Shown piece by piece: positions 10,401-20,138 of a DNA stretch of 64,000 nt. The stretch spans positions 1-64,000 of the forward strand of contig NZ_FXAG01000020.1 of NCBI RefSeq assembly GCF_900177275.1, given 5' to 3'. The translations under genes and the position numbers were made by a program. The first letter of the stretch is position 1, and the number at the start of each line of letters is the position of its first letter. Below the pieces are notes generated by a model. It was not told the origin of the DNA and did no database searches. It worked only from the letters and a program-made list of their open reading frames with translations. Source of the stretch: Pseudogulbenkiania subflava DSM 22618. GTDB taxonomy: Bacteria; Pseudomonadota; Gammaproteobacteria; Burkholderiales; Chromobacteriaceae.

Positions 10401-11000
10401 CTAGCCCAGCTTCTTGAGGTAGGCCGCCACCCCGCCCATCAGCATCTCGATCGAAATCGCGGTCAGCACCAGGCCCATCAGCCGCTCCAGCGCTGCGATC
10501 ACTGGCTCCCCCAGCAGCTTTTGCAGCCGCCCGGAGGCCAGGAACACGGTGGTGCTGACCAGCATGGTGATCGTCAGCGCGCCGGTCCACTCCAGCATGC
10601 GTGCCGGTTCGCGCGTCGACAACAGCAGCACGGTGGCCATGGCCGAGGGCCCGGCGATGAGCGGAATCGCAATCGGCACGATGAAAGGCTCGCCCTGGGT
10701 TTTGCCGGAAAAGGCGCTTTCCTCGCCGGGAAAGATCATCTTGAGTGCGATCAGGAACAGGATCACGCCGCCCGCGACGCGCAGCGACTCGTCCGAGAGC
10801 TGCATCAACTCCAGGAAATGGCGCCCGAAGAACAGGAAGATGAGCAGCACCGCGAACGCGATCAGGCACTCGCGCAACACCACGCGCCGGCGCCGTTCCG
10901 GCCTGACCTGTTTGAGTGCGGTGATGAAGAGCGGAATGTTGCCCAGCGGATCGGTGATCAGGATCAAGAGCACGGTGGCCGACCAGAACGACGTTTCCAT
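10401..11000 (-). CDS. MarC/YhgN family integral membrane protein
   Basis: Membrane protein of the MarC (UPF0056) family, 199 residues with six predicted hydrophobic helices. Family signatures are ITDPLGNIPLF near the N-terminus and IPLIAGPSAMATV in the middle. Its physiological role is unknown; it is not itself a proven drug-resistance factor. It stands alone between the esterase and the lipoprotein gene, all leftward. Confidence 0.85.
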   Translation of the reverse strand: METSFWSATVLLILITDPLGNIPLFITALKQVRPERRRRVVLRECLIAFAVLLIFLFFGRHFLELMQLSDESLRVAGGVILFLIALKMIFPGEESAFSGKTQGEPFIVPIAIPLIAGPSAMATVLLLSTREPARMLEWTGALTITMLVSTTVFLASGRLQKLLGEPVIAALERLMGLVLTAISIEMLMGGVAAYLKKLG

Positions 11001-11140
11001 GTTTCTCCCGGAGTCAGCGCGGCATCAGGCCGCTGGCGGCGGCAAAAAGGCGTCCGCCCATTCTACCCAGTATGCCGCACCGGTCATCCGTGCGCTGCTG
11101 TTGCCATCGTCCGGTGCGCGATCCTGACGGCGGCCTGCGT

Positions 11141-11701
11141 CTAGAAGCAGCTGAACCCGGTTACGAGGGCGAGATGGTCCACACGCGAGGTCGGTCCGAA
11201 GATCAGCTCGAGCTCCTTCACCGTCATGGGGAAACCGACGGTTTGGCTACCCGGTGCCGTTCGGAAAATGTCCTTGAAGGCCGAGCCGCACGCGCCCAGG
11301 GTCAGGGAGTCCACCTTGCCGTCGGGGTCGATGTCGAAGGAAAAATACTGATGGCGGCCCACCACCGATGCCCACAGCGGCAAGTCGGGGTGCCAGATGG
11401 CCTGGGTGAGCGTGCCGTTCTGGTAGGTATGAATGCCGTGTTCGCTCAAGGTCTGACGGGTAATCTTCCTGGAGTCGACCCACGCGCCATCGGGAAAACG
11501 AAACTGGAAGGGGGCTGCCTGGTCCAGCTTGATCCAGAGGTCGTCGATCGGGTTCTGCGCGTTGCCGGCGTAGCGGAAACCACGCACCACCGGGCTGCCC
11601 TGCCGTTCGATGAAATAGTTCTCGCCGTACTGCGGCCGGGCGCAGCCGGAACACGCCAGCAGCGCCAGCAGCATCGCCACGCTCAGCCACTTGGCCTTCA
11701 T
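11141..11701 (-). CDS. Predicted lipoprotein of unknown function
   Basis: 186 residues beginning MKAKWLSVAMLLALLAC, a type II signal peptide with LLAC as the likely lipobox (a second Cys lies three residues on). The mature part has no domain I recognise; it contains FRFPDGAWVDSRKI, YFSFDIDPDGKVDSL and a closing FGPTSRVDHLALVTGFSCF. The start at 11701 has AGGGAG 8 bases upstream; the frame is open further but has no signal peptide that way. Probably anchored in an envelope membrane. It lies downstream of the LysR gene in the same direction. Confidence 0.7.
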   Translation of the reverse strand: MKAKWLSVAMLLALLACSGCARPQYGENYFIERQGSPVVRGFRYAGNAQNPIDDLWIKLDQAAPFQFRFPDGAWVDSRKITRQTLSEHGIHTYQNGTLTQAIWHPDLPLWASVVGRHQYFSFDIDPDGKVDSLTLGACGSAFKDIFRTAPGSQTVGFPMTVKELELIFGPTSRVDHLALVTGFSCF

Positions 11702-11793
11702 GGACGCGCTCCCTGGCGTTGTTTCGCCGACAAGGCAGGGCCGAGGACAGCAGGCGATGCCGCCGTGTAGATGCGCCTGCCAACCTTTCGTTT

Positions 11794-12756
11794 TCATGCC
11801 GCTCCGTCCGGTTCCAGATAGCTCATCCGGGGCGCTTCCCCGAGCAGGAAGCCCTGATTGAGCTCGGCGCAGGCGCGCAGGTATTCCGCCGCCAGCGTGA
11901 TGCGCTTGAGCTTGCGCAGGTCTTCACTGTAGTACATCCAGAATTGCCGTGTGACTTCCGCCCGTTCCGGCATCACCCGCACGAGCCGCGGGTCGTCGCC
12001 GACCAGAAAGCAGGGCAGGATCGCCAGGGCGCGGCCTTGCAGCGCGGCCTGATACTGGGCGACCACGCTGGTGCTGCGCAGCTGGCTTCTGGCGCCGGGC
12101 AGCACGTCATCCATGTACAGCAGCTTGGGGCTGAAGGCCAGGTCATCGACGTAGGTGATGAAGCGGTGTCCGGCCAGGTCTTCCGGCTGCCGGATCGGCG
12201 GGTGGCGTGCCAGGTAGTCCGGGGTGGCGTACAAGAGCAGGCGATAGTCGCACAGCTTGGAGCACACGTAAGGCCCGCGCTCGGGGCGCTCCAGCGTGAT
12301 GGCGATGTCCGCCTCGCGCCGCGACAGGTTGATGAAGTGCGGCACCGGCAGGATATCGACGGTGATGTCGGGGTAGCGGTCCTGGAAGCGGCTGATCTGC
12401 GGGGTGACGAAGCAGGAGCCGAAACCCTCTGTGCAGCCGATGCGCACGTGGCCGGACAAGGCGAAGCCGGTCCCTGATACTTCTTCACAGGCCGCCTGCA
12501 AGGCGCTTTCCATCGCCTCGGCATAGCGCAGCAACTGCTGCCCGTCTACGGTGAGGACGAAACCGGCAGAGCGTGACTTCTCGAACAGCAAGGCTCCCAG
12601 CGCCTGCTCCAGCGCGCGGATGCGGCGCGACACCGTGGTGTAGTCGACGCCGAGGCGCTTTGCCGCGCTGCTGGCGGTGTGGGTGCGGGCGACCTCGAGA
12701 AAGAACTTGATGTCGTCCCAGTTCAGCCGGTCGACCGGTATGGTGTTTTTTTGCAT
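11794..12756 (-). CDS. LysR-family regulator divergent from the valine-catabolism operon
   Basis: 320-residue LysR-type regulator: winged HTH at the N-terminus (LNWDDIKFFLEVARTHTASSAAKRL, DYTTVSRRIRALEQ), then a substrate-binding-like effector domain (HVRIGCTEGFG ... LPCFLVGDDPRLVR). CGGAG precedes the ATG at 12756; upstream in-frame codons lack a site and are rejected. The gene is transcribed away from the acyl-CoA ligase/mmsA operon across a 165-bp shared promoter region, the usual arrangement for a LysR regulator and its target. The inducer is probably a branched-chain acid or CoA ester, by inference from position. Confidence 0.88.
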   Translation of the reverse strand: MQKNTIPVDRLNWDDIKFFLEVARTHTASSAAKRLGVDYTTVSRRIRALEQALGALLFEKSRSAGFVLTVDGQQLLRYAEAMESALQAACEEVSGTGFALSGHVRIGCTEGFGSCFVTPQISRFQDRYPDITVDILPVPHFINLSRREADIAITLERPERGPYVCSKLCDYRLLLYATPDYLARHPPIRQPEDLAGHRFITYVDDLAFSPKLLYMDDVLPGARSQLRSTSVVAQYQAALQGRALAILPCFLVGDDPRLVRVMPERAEVTRQFWMYYSEDLRKLKRITLAAEYLRACAELNQGFLLGEAPRMSYLEPDGAA

Positions 12757-12921
12757 ATCGCTCCGGTGTTTTTGTCTATTCCTGGTGGAATTTCTCCTAT
12801 CTATACTCGTTTTCAACCACCCAGACCAGCGGCTTCGCGGGTTGAAGCACAACAAAAAAACGAACCAGGCCGGCACAGGGCCAGACGTGCCGGCGGTGTT
12901 CCATCCAGGAGAGAGACGTCA
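12757..12921. promoter_or_regulatory. Divergent promoter region of LysR gene and valine operon
   Basis: 165 bp between two divergent genes. It holds a dyad, ATTCC-TGGT-GGAAT at 12778-12791, in an AT-richer segment that also contains TATACT at 12801-12806. This is the likeliest regulator-binding and promoter area; exact start sites cannot be fixed by eye. GGAGAGAGA just before 12922 is the ribosome-binding site of the ligase gene. Confidence 0.45.
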
Positions 12922-14625
12922 ATGAATGCACGTTGCCAGGCCTTCGTGGCTGCGCGGGATTTTCTGCTGACTCACCGTTCCGACTACGCCACGGCGTATC
13001 GTGACTTTCGCTGGCCCGAACTGGGCGAATTCAACTGGGCGCTGGACTACTTCGACGAGCTGGCGCGCGGCAACCAGGCGCCGGCGCTGTGGATCGTCAA
13101 CGAGGACGGCAGCGAGGAGCGTTACAGCTTCGACGAACTGGCGCGGCGTTCCAACCGCGTCGCCAACCATCTGCGCGCCCGGGGGGTGAAGCGCGGCGAG
13201 CGCATCCTGCTGATGCTGGGCAACGAAGTGGCGCTGTGGGAAACCATGCTGGCGGCGATCAAGCTGGGCGCCGTGGTGATTCCGGCCACCGCCTTGCTCA
13301 CCCCGGAAGACCTGCGCGATCGTCTCGACCGTGGCCGCGTCAGCCACGTGGTGGTCGGCCACGCTCATGTCGACAAGTTCGCCGAGGTGGCTGGTGATTA
13401 CACCCGCATCGTGGTCGGTCCGGCCACGGCGGGCTGGATCGAACACGCCGCCGCCGCTAGCTGCCCGGATAGCTTCGAGCCGGACGGCACGACGCTGGCG
13501 ACTGACCCGCTGCTGCTCTATTTCACCTCCGGCACCACCTCCAAGCCCAAGATGGTGCTGCACAGTCACCAGAGCTACCCGGTGGGCCACCTCTCGACGA
13601 TGTACTGGATCGGCCTGCAGCCGGGCGACGTGCACCTGAACATCTCGTCGCCGGGCTGGGCCAAGCACGCCTGGAGCTGCCTCTTCGCGCCGTGGAACGC
13701 CGGCGCCTGCGTGTTCATCCACAACGTGGCCCGCTTCAGCGCCCCGGCCTTGCTCGGCGTGCTGGAACGCTGCCGCATCACCAGTCTGTGCGCGCCGGCC
13801 ACGGTGTGGCGCATGCTGATCCAGGAAAACCTGGCGGCCTACCGCGGGCGGCTCAACCTGCGCGAGCTGGTGGGCGCCGGCGAGCCGCTCAACCCCGAGA
13901 TCATCGAGCAGATCCAGGCGGCCTGGGGCCTGACGCTGCGCGACGGCTATGGCCAGTCGGAAACCACCGCACAGATCGGCAATACCCCCGGGCAGCCGCT
14001 CAAGGCGGGGTCGATGGGCCGGCCACTGCCGGGCTACCGTGTGGCGCTGATGGGTCCGGACGGCGAACTGGCCGACGAGGGCGAAGTGGTGCTGCCGCTC
14101 GAACCGCGCCCGCTCGGGCTGATGCTGGGCTACGCCGACAGCCCGGAGAAGACCGCCGAGGCGATGGCCGACGGCTACTACCGTACCGGCGACACCGCCA
14201 TGATCGACGGCGAGGGCTACATCACCTTCGTCGGCCGTGCCGACGACGTGTTCAAGGCGTCGGACTACCGCATCAGCCCCTTCGAGCTGGAGAGCGCGCT
14301 GATCGAGCATCCGGCGGTGATGGAGGTGGCAGTGGTGCCGAGCCCCGACCCGGTGCGCCTGGCGGTGCCCAAGGCCTTCATCATCCTGGCCCCCGAGCAG
14401 GTGGCGGATCGCGAGCTGGCGCAGACCATCTTCCGTTTTGCCCGCGAACGGCTGGCGGCCTACAAGCGCGTGCGCCGCATCGAGTTCGTCAGCGAGATGC
14501 CCAAGACCCTGTCGAGCAAGATCCGCCGTGTCGAGCTGCGCAAACTGGAGACGCAGCGCCGCGAGGAGAACACGCGCGGCCCGCAGGAATACTTCGAAGA
14601 AGACTTCCCGGCGCTCAAGGGCTGA
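12922..14625 (+). CDS. AMP-forming acyl-CoA synthetase
   Basis: 567-residue member of the ANL adenylating superfamily, closest in style to medium/short-chain acyl-CoA synthetases. It shows the P-loop YFTSGTTSKPK, the DGYGQSETT core, the YRTGDTA hinge region and the C-terminal PKTLSSKIRR lysine loop. It would activate a carboxylic acid to its CoA thioester. First gene of an operon with mmsA, an acyl-CoA dehydrogenase, a hydroxyisobutyryl-CoA hydrolase and mmsB, so isobutyrate or a related branched acid is a reasonable substrate (inference). GGAGAGAGA precedes the start. Confidence 0.85.
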   Translation: MNARCQAFVAARDFLLTHRSDYATAYRDFRWPELGEFNWALDYFDELARGNQAPALWIVNEDGSEERYSFDELARRSNRVANHLRARGVKRGERILLMLGNEVALWETMLAAIKLGAVVIPATALLTPEDLRDRLDRGRVSHVVVGHAHVDKFAEVAGDYTRIVVGPATAGWIEHAAAASCPDSFEPDGTTLATDPLLLYFTSGTTSKPKMVLHSHQSYPVGHLSTMYWIGLQPGDVHLNISSPGWAKHAWSCLFAPWNAGACVFIHNVARFSAPALLGVLERCRITSLCAPATVWRMLIQENLAAYRGRLNLRELVGAGEPLNPEIIEQIQAAWGLTLRDGYGQSETTAQIGNTPGQPLKAGSMGRPLPGYRVALMGPDGELADEGEVVLPLEPRPLGLMLGYADSPEKTAEAMADGYYRTGDTAMIDGEGYITFVGRADDVFKASDYRISPFELESALIEHPAVMEVAVVPSPDPVRLAVPKAFIILAPEQVADRELAQTIFRFARERLAAYKRVRRIEFVSEMPKTLSSKIRRVELRKLETQRREENTRGPQEYFEEDFPALKG

Positions 14626-14722
14626 CCGGCACAACGCCTCTCCCATTTTCCCGTTAACGACACTTCCCCTCGGTCCTGGCGCCGGGGGGGCTGGCCCACT
14701 TCGTCCATAAGGCAGGCTCATC

Positions 14723-16231
14723 ATGACTCTTTCCACCACCGTTCCCACCATCAAGCTCCTGATCAACGGCGAGTTCGTCGAATCCCAAACCAGCGTCTGG
14801 CGCGATGTCGTCAACCCGGCCACGCAGGAGGTGCTGGCGCGCGTGCCGATGGCCACCCAGGCCGAGGTCGACGCCGCCGTGGCCGCCGCCAAGACGGCCT
14901 TCAAAAGCTGGAAGAAAACCTCGATCGGCAGCCGCGCGCGCATCTTCCTCAAGTACCAGCAGCTGATCCGCGAACACATGAAGGAACTGGCGGCCATCCT
15001 TACCGCCGAGCAGGGCAAGACCCTGGCCGATGCCGAAGGTGACGTGTTCCGCGGCCTGGAAGTGGTGGAGCACGCCGCCAGCATCGGCAACCTGCAACTG
15101 GGCGAGTACGCCGAAAACGTGGCCAGCGGCGTCGATACCTACTCGGTGCTGCAGCCCTTGGGCGTGTGCGCCGGCATCACCCCGTTCAACTTCCCGGCGA
15201 TGATTCCGCTGTGGATGTTCCCGATGGCCATCGCCACCGGCAACACCTTCGTGCTCAAGCCGTCCGAGCAGGACCCGATGGTGACCATGCGCCTGGTGGA
15301 GCTGGCGCTGGAGGCCGGCATTCCGGCCGGCGTGCTCAACGTGGTGCACGGCGGCCCGGACGTCGTCAACGCCATCTGCGACCACGCCGACATCAAGGCC
15401 ATCTCGTTCGTCGGTTCGAGCAAGGTCGGCACCCACGTCTACAACCGGGCGAGCCTCAATGGCAAGCGCGTGCAGTGCATGATGGGTGCCAAGAACCACG
15501 CCATCGTGCTGCCGGACGCCAACAAGGAGCAGGCGCTCAACCAGCTGACCGGTGCGGCCTTCGGCGCCGCCGGCCAGCGTTGCATGGCGCTGACGGTGGC
15601 GGTGCTGGTGGGCGAGGCGAAGAACTGGATTCCGGAACTGGTGGCCAAGGCCAAGGCGCTGCGCGTCGGCCCCGGTAAGGACAACCCGGACGTGGGGCCG
15701 GTGGTGTCGTGCACCGCGCGCGACCGCGTCGAATCGCTGATCGCCCAAGGGGTGGAGCAGGGCGCCAAGCTGGAGCTGGACGGACGCGGCGTCAAGGTGC
15801 CGGGCTTTGAGCAGGGCAATTTCGTCGGCCCGACCATCTTCAGCGGCGTGAAGCCCGGCATGGCGATCTACGATCAGGAAATCTTCGGGCCGGTACTGTG
15901 TCTCTCGGCGGCCGACACCCTGGACGAAGCCATCGAACTCATCAACGCCAACCCCAACGGCAACGGCACCGCCATCTTCACCCAGAGCGGCGCGGCGGCA
16001 CGCAAGTTCCAGGAGGAGATCGACGTCGGCCAGGTCGGCATCAACGTGCCGATCCCGGTGCCGGTGCCGCTGTTCTCGTTCACCGGTTCGCGCGCCTCCA
16101 AGCTCGGCGATCTCGGCCCGTACGGTAAGCAGGTGGTGCTGTTCTACACCCAGACCAAGACCGTCACCAGCCGCTGGTTCGACGATGCGGCCAGCAGCGG
16201 CAAGGTCAATACCACCATTTCGCTGAACTGA
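14723..16231 (+). CDS. mmsA: Methylmalonate-semialdehyde dehydrogenase (CoA-acylating)
   Basis: Aldehyde dehydrogenase superfamily enzyme that converts methylmalonate semialdehyde to propionyl-CoA and CO2 with NAD+ and CoA, the last step of valine breakdown. 502 residues; [23 protein letters not shown] and the catalytic Cys in [10 protein letters not shown] (about residue 290) match the MmsA group rather than generic ALDHs. AAGGCAGG precedes the ATG. It lies 97 bp after the ligase gene, in the same operon. Confidence 0.95.
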   Translation: MTLSTTVPTIKLLINGEFVESQTSVWRDVVNPATQEVLARVPMATQAEVDAAVAAAKTAFKSWKKTSIGSRARIFLKYQQLIREHMKELAAILTAEQGKTLADAEGDVFRGLEVVEHAASIGNLQLGEYAENVASGVDTYSVLQPLGVCAGITPFNFPAMIPLWMFPMAIATGNTFVLKPSEQDPMVTMRLVELALEAGIPAGVLNVVHGGPDVVNAICDHADIKAISFVGSSKVGTHVYNRASLNGKRVQCMMGAKNHAIVLPDANKEQALNQLTGAAFGAAGQRCMALTVAVLVGEAKNWIPELVAKAKALRVGPGKDNPDVGPVVSCTARDRVESLIAQGVEQGAKLELDGRGVKVPGFEQGNFVGPTIFSGVKPGMAIYDQEIFGPVLCLSAADTLDEAIELINANPNGNGTAIFTQSGAAARKFQEEIDVGQVGINVPIPVPVPLFSFTGSRASKLGDLGPYGKQVVLFYTQTKTVTSRWFDDAASSGKVNTTISLN

Positions 16232-16416
16232 TTGCCCGTCCCATTAGGCGGCCTGCGCATCTTGAAGTCGGGCGGTGCTCTGCGCGTGCGAATTTCTAAT
16301 TCGCTCAGCCATGATCCTCATGGACCACATGTCCACTGCGGTTCCTGCGCTCCGTCCTTCCTCAACCTGCTTGGGCTCGCTCGCCTACTGGAACAAGCTT
16401 GTTAAAAGGTATGACT

Positions 16417-17577
16417 ATGGATTTCGCACTCAACGAAGAGCAGATCGCCTTCCAGGACAGCGCGCGCGAGTTCGCCCGCCACGAGCTGGCGCCCTACGCC
16501 GCGCACTGGGACGAGGAGGAAGTCTTTCCCAAGGACACCCTGCGTCGCGCCGGCGAGATGGGCTTCTGCGGGCTGTACACGCCGCAGCAGTACGGCGGGC
16601 TCGGGCTGACGCGGCTCGACGCCGCCATCGTGTTCGAGGAACTGGCCGCCGGCTGCACCTCCACCGCCGCCTACCTCACCATCCACAACATGGTGAGCTG
16701 GATGATCGGCAGCTTTGCCCGACCCGAAGTGGCCGAGCAGTGGGGGCCGGCGCTGGCGAGCGGCGCCAAGCTGGGCAGCTATTGTCTCACCGAGCCCGGT
16801 GCCGGTTCGGACGCCGCCAACCTGCGTACCCGCGCCGAGCGCGACGGCGACGTCTACCGCCTCAACGGCAGCAAGGCGTTCATTTCCGGCGCCGGCAGCA
16901 GCGACGTGCTGGTGGTGATGGCGCGCACCGGCGGCCCCGGCGCCAAGGGCATCTCCGCCTTCGTGGTCCCTGCTGACCTGCCCGGCATCAGCTACGGCAA
17001 GAAGGAAAAGAAGATGGGCTGGAATTCGCAGCCCACCCGCACCATCACCTTCGACAACGTGGCCGTGCCTTCGGCCAACCTGTTGGGCGAGGAGGGCCAG
17101 GGCTTCACCTTCGCCATGAAGGGGCTGGACGGCGGGCGCATCAACATCGCTACCTGCTCGGTGGGGACCGCTCAGGCCGCGCTGGAAGCCGCCACCCGCT
17201 ACGTGCAGGAGCGCCAGCAGTTCGGCCAGGCGTTGGCCGAGTTCCAGACCGTGCAGTTCCGCCTGGCCGACATGGCCACCGAACTGGTCGCGGCGCGCCA
17301 GATGGTGCGGCTCGCCGCCTGGAAGCTCGACAGCGGCAGCCCGGACGCCACGGCCTATTGCGCCATGGCCAAGCGCTTCGTCACCGATGCCGGCTTCAAG
17401 GTGGTGAACGAGGCGCTGCAGCTGTTCGGCGGCTACGGCTACATCAAGGAATACCCGCTCGAGCGCCACCTGCGCGACAGCCGCGTGCACCAGATCCTGG
17501 AAGGTACCAACGAAATCATGCGCGTCATCGTCGCACGCCGGCTGCTGCAGGACGGCGCGCTGGAGACGCTGCGCTGA
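16417..17577 (+). CDS. Acyl-CoA dehydrogenase (probably isobutyryl-CoA)
   Basis: FAD-dependent acyl-CoA dehydrogenase, 386 residues. N-terminal helical domain, YCLTEPGAGSDAANL in the middle, and the C-terminal LFGGYGYIKEYPLER followed by QILEGTNEIMR, where the E of LEGT is the catalytic base position of short-chain enzymes. Its place between mmsA and the hydroxyisobutyryl-CoA hydrolase argues for isobutyryl-CoA to methacrylyl-CoA. The start at 16417 is favoured over ATG 16411 because AAAGG is then 7 bp away. Confidence 0.9.
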   Translation: MDFALNEEQIAFQDSAREFARHELAPYAAHWDEEEVFPKDTLRRAGEMGFCGLYTPQQYGGLGLTRLDAAIVFEELAAGCTSTAAYLTIHNMVSWMIGSFARPEVAEQWGPALASGAKLGSYCLTEPGAGSDAANLRTRAERDGDVYRLNGSKAFISGAGSSDVLVVMARTGGPGAKGISAFVVPADLPGISYGKKEKKMGWNSQPTRTITFDNVAVPSANLLGEEGQGFTFAMKGLDGGRINIATCSVGTAQAALEAATRYVQERQQFGQALAEFQTVQFRLADMATELVAARQMVRLAAWKLDSGSPDATAYCAMAKRFVTDAGFKVVNEALQLFGGYGYIKEYPLERHLRDSRVHQILEGTNEIMRVIVARRLLQDGALETLR

Positions 17578-17612
17578 TCGCCACAGACAAAAGGCTATTG
17601 AGGGACTCCGTC

Positions 17613-18734
17613 ATGCAAGAGATTGTCCTGTTTGAAGAACGCGTCACCGCCAGCGGTCATCGCCTCGGCATCGCCACGTTGAACGCGGAAAAAACGCTCA
17701 ACGCACTGACGCTGGACATGATCCGTCTGCTCCAGCAGCAGCTGAGCGCCTGGGAGGCCGACCCTGGCCTGGTCGCCGTCGTGTTGCGCGGCGCGGGCGA
17801 CAAGGCCTTCTGTGCCGGCGGCGACGTGCGCTCGCTGCGCCGTGCGCTGCTGGAAGACAGCCGCACCCCCAACCCCTATGCCGTGGCGTTCTTCAGCGAG
17901 GAATACCGGCTGGATTACCACCTCCACCGCTATCGCAAACCCGTGATCGTGTGGGGCGGCGGCATTGTCATGGGGGGCGGGCTCGGGCTGATGGCCGGGG
18001 CCAGCCATCGCGTGGCCACGCCCTCCACCCGCATCGCCATGCCGGAAATCACCATCGGCCTCTACCCGGACGTGGCGGGCAGCTGGTTCCTGCAGCGCAT
18101 GCCGGCCAGACTCGGCCTGTTCCTCGGCCTCACCGGCGCGCCGCTCAACGCGCACGATGCCCTGCTGTGCAACCTGGCCGACTACATGTTGGCCGAAGAC
18201 GGCCAGGAGGCCCTGCTGCGGGAGCTGGGTCGGGCCGACTGGTCCCGGCCGGCGGCGCGGCACCACGGCATGGTGAGCGCACTGCTGGGGGCGCTGGCAG
18301 AGTCCGGCCATGAGGCGATGCCGGACGCAAACTGCGCGCGCAACCTGCTCACGGTGCAGCGCCTGATGAGCCTGGGAAGTCTCGACGCCGTCGCGGCGGC
18401 GCTCGCCGGCACCGCGTTCGAAGACCCCTGGCTTGCCGCTGCGGCCAGGAGCTTTGCCCAAGGCTGCCCGACCTCGGCTGCCGTCACCTGGGAAATCTTC
18501 CGGCGCGCCCGCCACCTGTCGCTGGCTGACGCGCTGCGCATGGAGCTGGCGTTGTCGGTCAACTTCTGCGCCCGGCCGGATTTCCGCGAAGGAGTGCGCG
18601 CCTTGCTGGTCGACAAGGACCGCGCGCCGCACTGGCACTACCCGACCCTGGCCGCCACCCCGGACGGCTGGGTAGAAAGCCACTTCATCAGCCCATGGCC
18701 GGCCACCGAGCACCCGCTGGCCGACCTCAAATAA
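17613..18734 (+). CDS. 3-hydroxyisobutyryl-CoA hydrolase (crotonase family)
   Basis: Crotonase-fold enzyme of 373 residues, the length of 3-hydroxyisobutyryl-CoA hydrolases rather than the about 260 of enoyl-CoA hydratases. It shows FCAGGDVRSL, the oxyanion stretch GGGIVMGGGLGL and MPEITIGLYPDVAGSWFL, all typical of the hydrolase group. It would release free 3-hydroxyisobutyrate for MmsB. GAGGGA lies 8 bp before the ATG; 35 bp follow the dehydrogenase gene. The reading by position and length is stronger than any single residue. Confidence 0.88.
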   Translation: MQEIVLFEERVTASGHRLGIATLNAEKTLNALTLDMIRLLQQQLSAWEADPGLVAVVLRGAGDKAFCAGGDVRSLRRALLEDSRTPNPYAVAFFSEEYRLDYHLHRYRKPVIVWGGGIVMGGGLGLMAGASHRVATPSTRIAMPEITIGLYPDVAGSWFLQRMPARLGLFLGLTGAPLNAHDALLCNLADYMLAEDGQEALLRELGRADWSRPAARHHGMVSALLGALAESGHEAMPDANCARNLLTVQRLMSLGSLDAVAAALAGTAFEDPWLAAAARSFAQGCPTSAAVTWEIFRRARHLSLADALRMELALSVNFCARPDFREGVRALLVDKDRAPHWHYPTLAATPDGWVESHFISPWPATEHPLADLK

Positions 18735-18757
18735 CACGCCATCAGAGGAGAAACACC

Positions 18758-19654
18758 ATGCAACACGTCGCATTCATCGGGCTGGGCAATATGGGCGGTC
18801 CCATGGCCCTCAATCTGCAGAACAAGGGTTTCGCCGTAAGCGCCTTCGATCTCTCGGCCGAGGCGCTCGCCAGGCTGCAGGCCGCCGGCGCCCGTGCCGC
18901 CAGCAGCGCGGCCGATGCCGTGGCGGGGGCCGAGATAGTGATCTCGATGCTGCCCGCCGGCAAGCATGTCGAAGGACTGTACCTGGGCGAGGACGGCCTG
19001 TTCGCCCGCCTGCCCAAGGGCACGCTGGTGATCGACTGCAGCACCATCGCCGCCGCCAGCGCGCGCAAGGTGGCCGAGGCGGCCCGTGCCGCCGGCCTCA
19101 ACATGCTCGATGCCCCGGTCTCCGGCGGCACCGCCGGTGCCACTGCCGGCACACTCACCTTCATCGTCGGCGGCGAGCCGGCCGATCTGGAGCGTGCCCG
19201 TCCGCTGCTGGAAGCCATGGGCAAGAACATCTTCCACGCCGGTACCAGCGGCGCGGGGCAGACCGCCAAGATCTGCAACAACATGCTGCTCGGCATCCTG
19301 ATGACAGGTACCGCCGAGGCGCTGGCCTTGGGCGTCAAGAACGGGCTCGACCCCAAGGTGCTGTCCGACATCATCGCCAAGAGTTCGGGACGTAACTGGG
19401 CGCTGGAAGTCTACAACCCCTGGCCCGGTGTCATGGAGAATGCCCCGGCGAGCCGCGGCTACCGCGGCGGCTTCGGCACCGACCTCATGCTCAAGGACCT
19501 GGGCCTCGCCAACGAAGCCGCGCGCGAAATCGAGTTGCCGCTGGCGCTGGGCGCGCTGGCCGAGCAGTGCTACCGGCGTTTCAGCGCGGACGGCCACGGC
19601 GGGCTCGATTTCTCCGCCATCATCCAGAGTTACGTTGAGGAATTGTCGGTCTGA
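18758..19654 (+). CDS. mmsB: 3-hydroxyisobutyrate dehydrogenase
   Basis: NAD-dependent 3-hydroxyisobutyrate dehydrogenase, 298 residues, forming methylmalonate semialdehyde, the MmsA substrate. The Rossmann motif GLGNMGGPMA is at residues 8-17, DAPVSGG at about 122 and the catalytic-lysine segment GQTAKICNN at about 170. AGAGGAG precedes the ATG by 8 bp. It is the last gene of the valine operon; a 10-bp-stem hairpin spans its stop codon. Confidence 0.95.
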   Translation: MQHVAFIGLGNMGGPMALNLQNKGFAVSAFDLSAEALARLQAAGARAASSAADAVAGAEIVISMLPAGKHVEGLYLGEDGLFARLPKGTLVIDCSTIAAASARKVAEAARAAGLNMLDAPVSGGTAGATAGTLTFIVGGEPADLERARPLLEAMGKNIFHAGTSGAGQTAKICNNMLLGILMTGTAEALALGVKNGLDPKVLSDIIAKSSGRNWALEVYNPWPGVMENAPASRGYRGGFGTDLMLKDLGLANEAAREIELPLALGALAEQCYRRFSADGHGGLDFSAIIQSYVEELSV

Positions 19655-20138
19655 GCTGCTGCACGAGTTTGACATCGGGGTGATGCGGGGTTACGCAGCA
19701 GCTCGGCACCTACCTGTCTATCTGTTCCCCTGTGCGCTCAACACGCTATGTTATCACCAGCAAAGCCGCTTCAATCCATCGGGGCGGCACTATCCAAGTA
19801 CACCCCCAGAGCGACCCGTGGCTTGTCATGTTCCATTCGTCATGGGTCACTGACTCAGCCATTGCCTTTATGATGCATCCTTCTATTATGTCAACCGTGT
19901 GCCCAGCCGCTCATCGACCCTGCCCAGGACAAGCAGGTGGGCGCGCTGGCCGAGATGTAGTCGGGGGTAGGTTTGCCTCATCAAAATAATGTTGAGCCTT
20001 CCGCCCGATGGATCTGGGTAATGCGAGGTTGGGTGGCTGAAACCAGCGATGGGCAGGATCCATCATCATCGCACCTTGCCACCCCGTTTACAGAAGATTC
20101 CTCGGGCCGCCGAACAGTCATTTTTCCAGGAAATTTCC
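19655..20138. other. 484-bp gap after mmsB
   Basis: No intact gene seen. GAGCTGCTGC (19653-19662) and GCAGCAGCTC (19695-19704) form a 10-bp stem over the mmsB stop, a possible terminator without T-run. At 19907-19960 a short frame reads PLIDPAQDKQVGALAEM and stops; it looks like the tail of a lost gene but I cannot name it. The stretch is AT-richer than its flanks. Confidence 0.4.

Noticed and set aside
12919-15090. 723-codon open frame antisense to the acyl-CoA ligase and mmsA
   Set aside because: Spans two real genes on the other strand with repetitive Ala/Val/His-rich text; a shadow of third-position GC bias.
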